The position numbers and the translations under genes are program-made. A DNA stretch of 6,451 nt from Planctomycetota bacterium (GTDB lineage Bacteria; Planctomycetota; SZUA-567): the NCBI GenBank assembly GCA_031278535.1, contig JAITKH010000352.1, forward strand, positions 1-6,451, given 5' to 3'. Each line of letters starts with the position of its first letter. Position 1 is the stretch's first letter. The notes under the pieces are model-generated. The model was not told the DNA's origin, ran no database searches, and saw only the letters and a list, made by a program, of their open reading frames with translations. Positions 1-5,234 of this stretch are shown piece by piece.

Positions 1-338
1 CTGACTTCGGGCGGCGTGTAGGTTTTGCCGAAGGCCTCGACCTTCACCAATTCGTCAGCTCCGCCCGCGACCTTGTAAGGAATCATTTTCTCCTCCGCCC
101 CCACTTCAGAATGGCGGCGGCCCATGAAACGCTTGATGGAGTAAATGGTGTTGGCGGGATTGGTCACCGCCTGCCTCTTGGCCTGCTGTCCGATCAGGCG
201 TCCGTCGGCAGTGAAGGCCACGACCGACGGCGTGGTGCGGCTGCCGTCCTTGTTGGGAATGATTTTTGGGTCGCTCCCTTCCATGACGGAAACACATGAA
301 TTGGTTGTTCCTAAGTCAATGCCGATTATTTTTCCCAT
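1..338 (-). CDS. dnaK: Chaperone protein DnaK (Hsp70), N-terminal part, cut by the window edge
   Basis: DnaK is the cytoplasmic ATP-driven Hsp70 chaperone that works with DnaJ and GrpE. The 112 visible residues are the start of the actin-like nucleotide-binding domain. They begin MGKIIGIDLGTTNSCV, which carries the phosphate-1 motif IDLGTTNS at residues 7-14. They continue through RTTPSVVAF (34-42), AKRQAVTNPANT (53-64) and SIKRFMGRR (67-75); Lys69 corresponds to the catalytic Lys70 of E. coli DnaK. The reading frame is still open at base 1, so the remaining ~530 residues lie outside. The ATG at 336-338 is chosen because it gives the family's usual N-terminus and has GGGAGT (346-351) seven bases upstream. 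An in-frame ATG at 351-353 would add five residues but lacks a ribosome binding site. No grpE or hrcA lies immediately upstream, so this dnaK appears to start its own transcript. Confidence 0.97.
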   Translation of the reverse strand, partial: MGKIIGIDLGTTNSCVSVMEGSDPKIIPNKDGSRTTPSVVAFTADGRLIGQQAKRQAVTNPANTIYSIKRFMGRRHSEVGAEEKMIPYKVAGGADELVKVEAFGKTYTPPEV

Positions 339-391
339 CGCGATTACTCCCATCTGTATTATGGTTGACAAGGGATATACCACACCCTTGC

Positions 392-408
392 CTGCCGCGT
401 ACCGGCAG
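392..408 (-). other. Hairpin in the dnaK leader
   Basis: CTGCCG (392-397) and CGGCAG (403-408) form a perfect 6-bp inverted repeat around a 5-base loop, 54 bases upstream of the dnaK start codon. It could be an RNA stem-loop in the leader or a small protein-binding site. Nothing in the sequence decides between these. Confidence 0.35.
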
Positions 409-490
409 CAGGTATCTTCACGCGATTAAATGCAATTGTTTTGCCGAAATTTGAAGTAATTAACGGAAAAATGAAATTGCATTCAACAAT

Positions 491-519
491 ATTATGAAAT
501 ATAATCGATAAAAATGCAA
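491..519 (-). promoter_or_regulatory. Candidate sigma-70 promoter for dnaK
   Basis: On the minus strand TTGCAT (514-519) and CATAAT (491-496) are separated by exactly 17 bases, in a markedly AT-rich stretch that contrasts with the GC-rich surroundings. Transcription would start near 484 and give a leader of about 145 nt before dnaK. A weaker alternative, TTGAAT (481-486) with TTAATT (458-463), also has 17-base spacing. I see no CIRCE element and no good sigma-32 match, so heat-shock control is not evident from this sequence. Confidence 0.45.
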
Positions 520-1146
520 ATGGCTTTTTTTGAAAATTGACGGATGCCTGACGAAAAACAGGAACGCCAAATATATTTGTCAAAATGACAGGGATTGTGT
601 TTACGGAAATACCGAAGTGAAGGGAAGAAGCTTGCAGGCGCCGAAGTACGTTCTCTCCAGAATCGATTCCCCGATCTCGAAGGGTGGACTTTTCAGGATT
701 TTGACTCAGTGTTTTCGGCATTAGTTGATGAAAGGCGTGACGATCCTTTTCCTTGGCGTTGAGGGTGCTTGGATTTACGAATGCATTCGAAACGCTCCCA
801 TACTCACTCCCCAAAGGCGACATCTCCCAAAATCACAATATTCTTCTGGCCGCAGGCCATTGAAGTGTTCCTTGGCATCACGAGAAGGACCTTATGCAGG
901 AGAAATTTTCATATAGCAACTGCCGGAGGGCGGTGATCCGCAGTCTTTCCCGACAGGCAGTCGGTCTCACCGAAAAAGATATGCTATCGGAAGCTTAAAA
1001 TTGTGATCTTCGACTGGAGGGATTTTTTCACAATTTCAAACCGGCACCGGCATAATCGGCGGCGCGTCGAGGGCAAATGAAAAGCCGGAAAAGGCGAAGG
1101 CGAAGTGGATGGCATTGGAAATCTTGGCGCGGGGCCGACCGGGTTG
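520..1146. other. Gene-poor stretch without a convincing coding region
   Basis: About 630 bases hold only short open frames whose translations lack domains, sensible starts or ribosome binding sites. A frame running from 589 to 939 on the plus strand with a single stop (760-762) gives scattered matches to the C-terminal part of NtrC-type regulators, for example LGITRRTL at 871-894. These are too short to call a pseudogene with confidence. The stretch also contains the inverted repeat at 998-1036 and a small hairpin, TGGCC-GCA-GGCCA, at 847-859. No terminator with a clear T-run is seen for the LysM gene that reads into this region. Confidence 0.5.
998..1036. repeat. Perfect 9-bp inverted repeat with 21-bp spacer
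   Basis: AAATTGTGA (998-1006) and TCACAATTT (1028-1036) are exact reverse complements separated by 21 bases. The inner TGTGA/TCACA halves resemble CRP-type half-sites, but the spacing is far too wide for one CRP dimer (normally 6 bases). Read on the minus strand, the right arm runs into TTTT, so a weak stem-loop terminator for the LysM gene ending at 1147 is another possibility. A GGAGGGA motif lies in the spacer, with no start codon after it. Confidence 0.4.
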
Positions 1147-1767
1147 TCAGGGCAGGATGAGGAGCATGCCTATCTTGAGTCCATTCCGTGCGGCTGGGTT
1201 GGCATCCATGATTTCGCGCCAGCGGTTTTGATCTCCCAAAAACCGCTGGGCGATTTTGGCCCAGGTATCGCCTCTGGTCACCTGGTATCGGCTGGGGCGG
1301 CCGGTTTCACTCTGATCTGCGGCCGCAGGGCGTACCGGCGTTTGCCTTCCGTCTCCCGATTCGGCCCGGGAAACGTCCAGGACGTCTTCTGGAGGCTCGG
1401 AGACGTTGTCGAGACGGCGCTGGGCGGCAGACAAGGGCAAGGATTCGGAATCCAGTCCGTCACGAAACGGCGGAAGCCCGACAGGCTGTTCCCGCCCGCC
1501 GGCGGGACCGGCGATAGCATCGTTCTCGGGGAACGCCGGGCCGATGACCTGGACGGCTCGCAGCCGCTCCTCTTCCAGTTGGATACGTCGTTTGGCCTGA
1601 TTGTCCAATTCCAGGAATGTCGGCAGCTCCGGCGTCTTGCCAAGACGGGACATGGCGCCGAAGAAAACGAGAACCGCCGCCGCGACCGTTGCGGAATACC
1701 CGGAACCGCGGCGGTTTTCCCGCCGGGACCGCCGATATTCCTCTTCATTGTTGTCGATGTTTTCCAT
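1147..1767 (-). CDS. Membrane-anchored LysM-domain protein
   Basis: This is a 206-residue protein. Residues 1-21 are charged and Arg-rich (YRRSRRENRR), followed by one hydrophobic helix at about 24-42. A low-complexity, partly charged linker runs over about 43-158. A single LysM domain fills the C-terminus (159-206): YQVTRGDTWAKIAQRFLGD, then RWREIMDANP and a closing LKIGMLLILP. The N-terminal positive charge predicts that the LysM domain lies outside the cytoplasmic membrane. LysM domains usually bind peptidoglycan glycan chains, so a cell-wall-linked periplasmic role is likely; no enzymatic domain is present. An in-frame stop at 1774-1776 limits extension, so the ATG at 1765-1767 is the first available start, although no clear ribosome binding site precedes it. 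The gene diverges from the SPFH gene across 349 bases. A long open frame on the opposite strand here is a shadow without domains. Confidence 0.8.
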   Translation of the reverse strand: MENIDNNEEEYRRSRRENRRGSGYSATVAAAVLVFFGAMSRLGKTPELPTFLELDNQAKRRIQLEEERLRAVQVIGPAFPENDAIAGPAGGREQPVGLPPFRDGLDSESLPLSAAQRRLDNVSEPPEDVLDVSRAESGDGRQTPVRPAAADQSETGRPSRYQVTRGDTWAKIAQRFLGDQNRWREIMDANPAARNGLKIGMLLILP

Positions 1768-1794
1768 AGTTGTCTAAAAAGACCAAGCCTGCGG

Positions 1795-1924
1795 ATGCCG
1801 AAGCCCGTTTTCTCTGGAACCAATCTCCGTTGCCGAAGGGCAATTCACTTCCCCGGAGGCGGAAACCATGGTGAACCTGGGGAATTCCCCGCAAGTCTCA
1901 ATCAAATATTGAGACCTGCGGAAT
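1795..1924 (+). repeat. Dispersed intergenic repeat, copy A
   Basis: This ~130-bp stretch aligns with 4138-4260 in the same orientation. The best-conserved blocks are the opening ATGCCGAAGCCCGT (1795-1808, 13 of 14 identical), AATTCACTTCCCCGGAGGCG (1842-1861, 18 of 20 identical), the TGAACC at 1872-1877, the G-run after it, and a closing hairpin. Between these blocks the copies differ by substitutions and small gaps. It lies upstream of the SPFH gene, with 192 bases between its end and the start codon. It has no coding potential. I do not recognise it as a known riboswitch or REP class. Confidence 0.6.
1886..1924 (+). other. Strong stem-loop closing repeat copy A
   Basis: GTCTCAAT (1895-1902) and ATTGAGAC (1908-1915) pair perfectly around the loop CAAAT. 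After one A-C mismatch the stem continues with CCGCA (1889-1893) against TGCGG (1917-1921), giving about 13 base pairs. No T-run follows on either strand, so it is not a typical intrinsic terminator. The 12-bp palindrome GGGGAATTCCCC (1879-1890) overlaps its left side and could compete with it. Confidence 0.6.
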
Positions 1925-1937
1925 ACTAGCCGCAAAC

Positions 1938-2000
1938 CCCGGTTTCCCGACCAGGGAATTTCCCGGCCGCTCCGGCCAGGAATTCCCGGAAGGGAACCCG
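1938..2000. repeat. Long imperfect palindrome (63 nt)
   Basis: The axis is GGCCG-CTC-CGGCC (1965-1977). Outwards, GGGAATTTCCC (1954-1964) faces AGGAATTCCC (1978-1987), and CGGTTTCCC (about 1940-1948) faces GGGAACCCG (1992-2000). There are only a few mismatches and single-base bulges. On either strand it would fold into one long GC-rich hairpin, or extrude as a cruciform in DNA. It sits between repeat copy A and the SPFH start and is not followed by a T-run. It may be a transcript-shaping structure, an insulator between divergent genes, or a palindromic repetitive element. Confidence 0.55.
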
Positions 2001-2060
2001 TATTCACTATCTTTTATCGGTCCAATCCGGGAAACACTGGCGTCATTCCGTCCCTTCAGG

Positions 2061-2066
2061 TAAAAT
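2061..2066 (+). promoter_or_regulatory. Weak -10-like hexamer upstream of the SPFH gene
   Basis: TAAAAT matches five of six positions of the sigma-70 -10 box and lies about 50 bases before the SPFH start codon. The expected -35 position carries TGGCGT, a poor match, so an activator or another sigma factor would be needed if this is a promoter. Confidence 0.2.
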
Positions 2067-2116
2067 ATCCCGAAGTTCCAAGTCGGACATGCCGATTTCG
2101 GCCGGAGGATACGCGT

Positions 2117-4039
2117 GTGAAAAAAGTCGACAACGAAACCATCACCGTCAGGAATCTCAACCGGCCGGGCCGGGCCAGTTTCCACCTGAACTTCCTGAAG
2201 CGCCGCTTGAAATTCCTGGGCATCATGCTTCTGATCCTTTTCGTTGCCTGGGGCGTCTGGTCCTGGGGATTCTGCCGATTCTATGTCCGTCCCGGCCAGA
2301 TGGCCGTCATTACCGCCAAATCGGGCGATCCCCTGTTGCCGGGGCAGATTCTTGCCAGGGCCGGTCAGAAAGGGGTGCTGGAGGAAGTGCTGGGCGAGGG
2401 GCGCCATATCTGGAACCCGATATTCTATGACTGGCAGATTGTGGACGCGGTCTTCATTCCCCCCGGCAAGGTCGGCGTGGTCACTTCCCTTGTGGGGGAA
2501 GATCTCCCGCCGGGGGAATTCCTGGCCAACCCCGGGCAAAAAGGTACCTGGCGAAAAACTCTCGGTCCCGGCCGCTATCGCCTCAATCCCTTCGGCCATG
2601 CGGTGGAGATCGTAGACGCGGTCAGCGTTCCAGTCGGCTTCGCCGGCGTGGTCACCAACCTGTCCGGAACCGCAGCCAAGGAAGGCGCCTTCGCCGCCCC
2701 CGGCGAAAAAGGGGTCCGCTCCGACGTCCTCCAGCCCGGCATATATTACGTCAATCCCCGGGAATACCAGGTGGCGGCCGTGGAGGTGGGCGTGAACCAG
2801 GTTTCGCTCCAGGGCCAGAGCGGCGGCATGGTCCTGACCAAGAACATGGTCATGGACGAGAACAACCAGCTTATCCAGCGGCTGAACCAAAACGTCCTGG
2901 AGGAGCAAAGGCGCCGGCGGGACATGTATCAGCAGCAGGATTCCGTCCAGGCTCCCTCCTCTTCCTATCCCGTTTCGCCGGCGCCGGCGGGCGGCCCTTC
3001 GGAAAAAAGAGGTCGGGGCGCGGCATCCTCCTCGGCGGACGGCATGATGGCCGAAGCGATGGACGATCCGGGCGCACCGGCGCGGAAAATGCTTTCCCGT
3101 TCCCTGCCGACCCGGACGAGCGAACCGGCCACGATCGCCGGGCGGGTGCCCGGCATGAGCCGCGTCGACGTCCCGCCCGCCTTCATCCTCGATCAATTCG
3201 TCAATTTCCCTTCCCGCGACGGCTTCGACATCAGCCTCGACATGACCGTGGAGTTCGAACTCCGCCCCGAGCACCTGGCCCCGATTTATCGCGACTATGG
3301 CGATCTGCCGGCGGTGGTGGAGAAGATCCTCATGCCGCAGGTGCTGTCGGTTTCCCGCCTGAAGGGGTCGGCCTACCGGGCGGTGGATTTCATTGCCGGG
3401 GAAGGACGTGAAATATTTCAGAACGATCTTACAGCCGCGCTCCAGGATTCGCTCCGGGAAAAGCGCATGCTCATCCACAGCGCCCTCATTCGGAACGTCA
3501 ACGTTCCTTCCCAAATTCTCGATCCCCTGCGAGCCGCCAGCCTTTCCCGCGAAACCGATCTCACCAACAAGGAAAAGCAGAACACCGCCCGGAAGCAGGC
3601 GGAACTGAACCGTGAGATGTCGCTGATCCGCCAGTCCGGCGAACAAGTCATGCAAGAGACCGACAAGCTGAAGGCGGAAATCGCGGCGGAAATGAGAAAG
3701 ACCGTGGCCATGATCCAGGGGGACACCACCCGGCGCCTCGCCGTCATCGAAAGGGAAACGGCCCAGGTCAAGGCGGAAAAAACCATCGCCCTCGGGCGGG
3801 CCGATGCCGATGCCATCCGCCTGGTGGGGGAAGAGAAAGCCAAGGGATTCGGCATGAAGGTACAGGCTTTCGGCCGGGACGGCGGAGAATATGCCCTCTA
3901 TGAATTCGCCGTCCAGCTCAACCCGGACATGAAGATTAACCTCCTCCACGCGGGTGAGGGTACGCTCTGGACGGATTTGAAAAACGCCTCTCTCGCCGAA
4001 ATGGGTGGGGCCAGGATCCTGCAGAATTCAAACCGGTAG
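2117..4039 (+). CDS. Membrane-anchored SPFH/band-7 (flotillin-like) protein with three N-terminal tandem repeats
   Basis: SPFH proteins form large oligomeric membrane scaffolds. Here residues 1-32 are polar and basic, followed by a transmembrane helix at about 33-50. Basic residues before the helix suggest the bulk of the protein faces the periplasm. Three tandem repeats follow, at about 53-112, 113-170 and 171-228. Each has a PG/PVG-x-x-(A/G)VV/I opening, a PG(Q/E)KG turn, an L(G)xGxY/H step and an NP pair; the NP pairs at 100, 157 and 213 show a 56-57-residue period. A low-complexity linker (about 260-345) leads to the main SPFH domain (about 350-470). A long charged coiled coil follows (470-585), then a conserved-looking tail, YALYEFAVQLNPDMKINLL (592-610). 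The start is GTG with GGAGG (2104-2108) eight bases upstream. At 640 residues it is much longer than stomatin-type members (about 250-300). The exact function is unknown; scaffold formation is inferred from the family. Confidence 0.85.
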   Translation: MKKVDNETITVRNLNRPGRASFHLNFLKRRLKFLGIMLLILFVAWGVWSWGFCRFYVRPGQMAVITAKSGDPLLPGQILARAGQKGVLEEVLGEGRHIWNPIFYDWQIVDAVFIPPGKVGVVTSLVGEDLPPGEFLANPGQKGTWRKTLGPGRYRLNPFGHAVEIVDAVSVPVGFAGVVTNLSGTAAKEGAFAAPGEKGVRSDVLQPGIYYVNPREYQVAAVEVGVNQVSLQGQSGGMVLTKNMVMDENNQLIQRLNQNVLEEQRRRRDMYQQQDSVQAPSSSYPVSPAPAGGPSEKRGRGAASSSADGMMAEAMDDPGAPARKMLSRSLPTRTSEPATIAGRVPGMSRVDVPPAFILDQFVNFPSRDGFDISLDMTVEFELRPEHLAPIYRDYGDLPAVVEKILMPQVLSVSRLKGSAYRAVDFIAGEGREIFQNDLTAALQDSLREKRMLIHSALIRNVNVPSQILDPLRAASLSRETDLTNKEKQNTARKQAELNREMSLIRQSGEQVMQETDKLKAEIAAEMRKTVAMIQGDTTRRLAVIERETAQVKAEKTIALGRADADAIRLVGEEKAKGFGMKVQAFGRDGGEYALYEFAVQLNPDMKINLLHAGEGTLWTDLKNASLAEMGGARILQNSNR

Positions 4040-4063
4040 GGATGGGGGCGAAGGCATGCCCGC

Positions 4064-4089
4064 CCGCGATTCGCCGGCGGCGATCGCGG
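4064..4089 (+). terminator. Very stable hairpin just after the SPFH gene
   Basis: CCGCGATTCGCC (4064-4075) pairs with GGCGATCGCGG (4079-4089), giving 11 base pairs with one bulged T and a three-base loop. It begins 24 bases after the stop codon. No T-run follows, so it is not a classical intrinsic terminator. It could mark the 3' end of the SPFH transcript by protecting it from exonucleases or through factor-dependent termination. Confidence 0.4.
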
Positions 4090-4210
4090 AAAGGCGAACG
4101 GTTGCCCATAGCAGCCTGAAAATGCCAATTCCGATGAATGCCGAACCCCGTCCGCTCCGTGCAATCGGCGAGGGGAATTCACTCCTCCGGAGGCGTTTGC
4201 CGGATGAACC

Positions 4211-4219
4211 GGGGGGGGG
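4211..4219 (+). repeat. Nine-G homopolymer tract
   Basis: Nine consecutive G residues lie inside repeat copy B. The matching place in copy A is TGGGG, so the run has expanded in this copy. It is non-coding if the downstream gene starts at 4380. Such tracts are prone to slippage, and they are also difficult to sequence, so the exact length is less certain than the surrounding bases. Confidence 0.8.
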
Positions 4220-4227
4220 ACTTCCGC

Positions 4228-4256
4228 CAAAGTTTGAATTTTCGGCTCAAACTTTG
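4228..4256 (+). other. Stem-loop closing repeat copy B
   Basis: CAAAGTTTGA (4228-4237) and TCAAACTTTG (4247-4256) are perfect 10-bp complements around a nine-base loop. The hairpin occupies the place of the 1895-1915 stem in copy A, but the paired sequence is different. Both arms have therefore changed together while pairing is kept, which favours selection for structure. Confidence 0.65.
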
Positions 4257-4275
4257 TTGTGTGGTAATTTTGTCG

Positions 4276-4298
4276 ATGGCGGGGCGTCCGGCCGCCAT
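4276..4298 (+). other. Second hairpin in the leader of the 2TM gene
   Basis: ATGGCGG (4276-4282) and CCGCCAT (4292-4298) form a 7-bp stem with a nine-base loop. A perfect palindrome, GCCGCGCGGC, follows at 4311-4320. With the copy B hairpin this gives the region before the 2TM gene a highly structured leader. The function is unknown. Confidence 0.35.
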
Positions 4299-4363
4299 GT
4301 GAAAACTTTTGCCGCGCGGCGCTCTTCAATCAGTGGAAAAAAAGGCCTGCGCCCGCCGATTCC

Positions 4364-4372
4364 GGGGAGAGG
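4364..4372 (+). promoter_or_regulatory. Ribosome binding site that sets the start of the 2TM protein
   Basis: GGGGAGAGG with a seven-base spacer to GTG 4380 is the best Shine-Dalgarno match in this frame. The alternative ATG at 4416 has none, and the farther upstream starts fall in the repeat region. Confidence 0.6.
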
Positions 4373-4379
4373 AACCGGA

Positions 4380-5234
4380 GTGGATTTCATTAATACCGAA
4401 TCGCGCGACGACGTCATGGGAGCGGCCAATCTTTTCGAGTATTTTTGCGCCCGAACCTCCGACGACATGCGGGTACGCGGCGCCGGCAATGAAACGCCGA
4501 CCAATTCCTTCGCCGGCATGATTCTTACCCTTCTCACCGCGGCCGCCCTTTTCATTTTTGGCAGACCCCAGATCGCCAAGGCCGTTTTCATTGTTTTCGC
4601 CGTTCTCCTTGTCTGGACCGTTTGGGGGGTTGTCATCCGTTCGGCCGAACGGGTGGAACAGAAGGCGGACGACATCCGCGCCGGGGTTTTCGCACCTTCC
4701 TCCCTGCCCTTGGTCCTCGCCCGCCTCAAGTGGTGGAACCACCTGATCGCACCCATCCACTGGGGCCGGCACAGCCGCCTCTTCGATCGCCAGGCCAAAC
4801 TGGATCGCCGCATCATCGAAATCGAACGGCGCATCGATCAGGCCGTTTCCGTTCCCGGCCAAGGGGGGCAGCCGCCTCGTCCCTACCAGCCGCCTGCCGA
4901 CGAGGAAGTGGCTGAACTGGCGGACAAGCTCGTCGGCATCCAGAACCGCACCGCCTACGAGGCAGAGTTGTCGGCCATCCAGGATCAGGCGGCCCGTCTC
5001 AGGTCCGAACATCTGTTGCTCCTGGCGCTGCGCCGGAAGCTGGAAACGATGTCCGAAACGCTTGATCGCATCGAAAAGCTGAACGTGGTTTTTCAAAACG
5101 TCAGTCCGGAAGACTTGTCGCAACTGGTGTCTGAAGCGATACAGCTTCTCGAGGAGCGCCGCCTGCTGGTGACGGCCGTGGATACGATCAATCCTGACGA
5201 TTTTATCGATCTGGTCACGGTGAAAACGGCATGA
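4380..5234 (+). CDS. Two-helix membrane protein with C-terminal coiled coil, function unknown
   Basis: I do not recognise a family for this 284-residue protein. Residues 1-43 are polar. Two hydrophobic helices at about 44-61 and 67-86 are joined by the short basic turn GRPQIAK, forming a membrane hairpin with both ends probably on the same side. Charged helical segments follow (about 132-156 and 175-237), separated by a Gly/Pro/Gln-rich break (159-173), and then a C-terminal segment (240-284) rich in Leu, Glu and Asp. The start is taken as GTG 4380 because GGGGAGAGG (4364-4372) lies seven bases upstream. The frame stays open back to 4005, but that extension overlaps the end of the SPFH gene, repeat copy B and several hairpins, and its translation is low-complexity. 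The next gene begins inside this stop codon. Proximity to the SPFH gene suggests a partner of that membrane scaffold; this is inference only. Confidence 0.7.
   Translation: MDFINTESRDDVMGAANLFEYFCARTSDDMRVRGAGNETPTNSFAGMILTLLTAAALFIFGRPQIAKAVFIVFAVLLVWTVWGVVIRSAERVEQKADDIRAGVFAPSSLPLVLARLKWWNHLIAPIHWGRHSRLFDRQAKLDRRIIEIERRIDQAVSVPGQGGQPPRPYQPPADEEVAELADKLVGIQNRTAYEAELSAIQDQAARLRSEHLLLLALRRKLETMSETLDRIEKLNVVFQNVSPEDLSQLVSEAIQLLEERRLLVTAVDTINPDDFIDLVTVKTA

Larger units (their letters stand above)
4138..4260 (+). repeat. Dispersed intergenic repeat, copy B
   Basis: This is the second copy of the element at 1795-1924, in the same orientation. Shared blocks are ATGCCGAACCCCGT (4138-4151), CAATC, AATTCACTCCTCCGGAGGCG (4176-4195), TGAACC (4205-4210) followed by a G-run, TTCCGCC and a terminal hairpin. 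It lies 119 bases before the GTG start of the 2TM protein. The block CCTCCGGAGG (4184-4193) is a perfect palindrome in this copy but not in copy A. Divergence is substantial, so the copies are either old or constrained mainly in structure. Confidence 0.6.

Noticed and set aside
359..823. Minus-strand open frame (154 codons) upstream of dnaK
   Set aside because: It has no ribosome binding site, no recognisable domain, and covers the AT-rich promoter-like leader of dnaK.
1041..1092. CCGGCACCGG and the repeated AAGGCG units, considered as a terminator or tandem repeat
   Set aside because: The possible stem has a two-base loop and no T-run, and the repeat is only two to three short units, so neither is convincing.
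1105..1929. Long plus-strand open frame (274 codons) covering the LysM gene
   Set aside because: It is antisense to a protein with a clear membrane helix and LysM domain, has no ribosome binding site or domain itself, and runs into repeat copy A.
2038..2056. Possible sigma-54 promoter (TGGC element) upstream of the SPFH gene
   Set aside because: The required GC of the -12 element is not present at the proper distance.
1898..3949. Very long minus-strand open frame (683 codons) opposite the SPFH gene
   Set aside because: High GC content with codon bias on the real strand commonly opens the antisense frame. The translation is rich in His, Gly and Asp without any domain, while the plus strand encodes an obvious SPFH protein.
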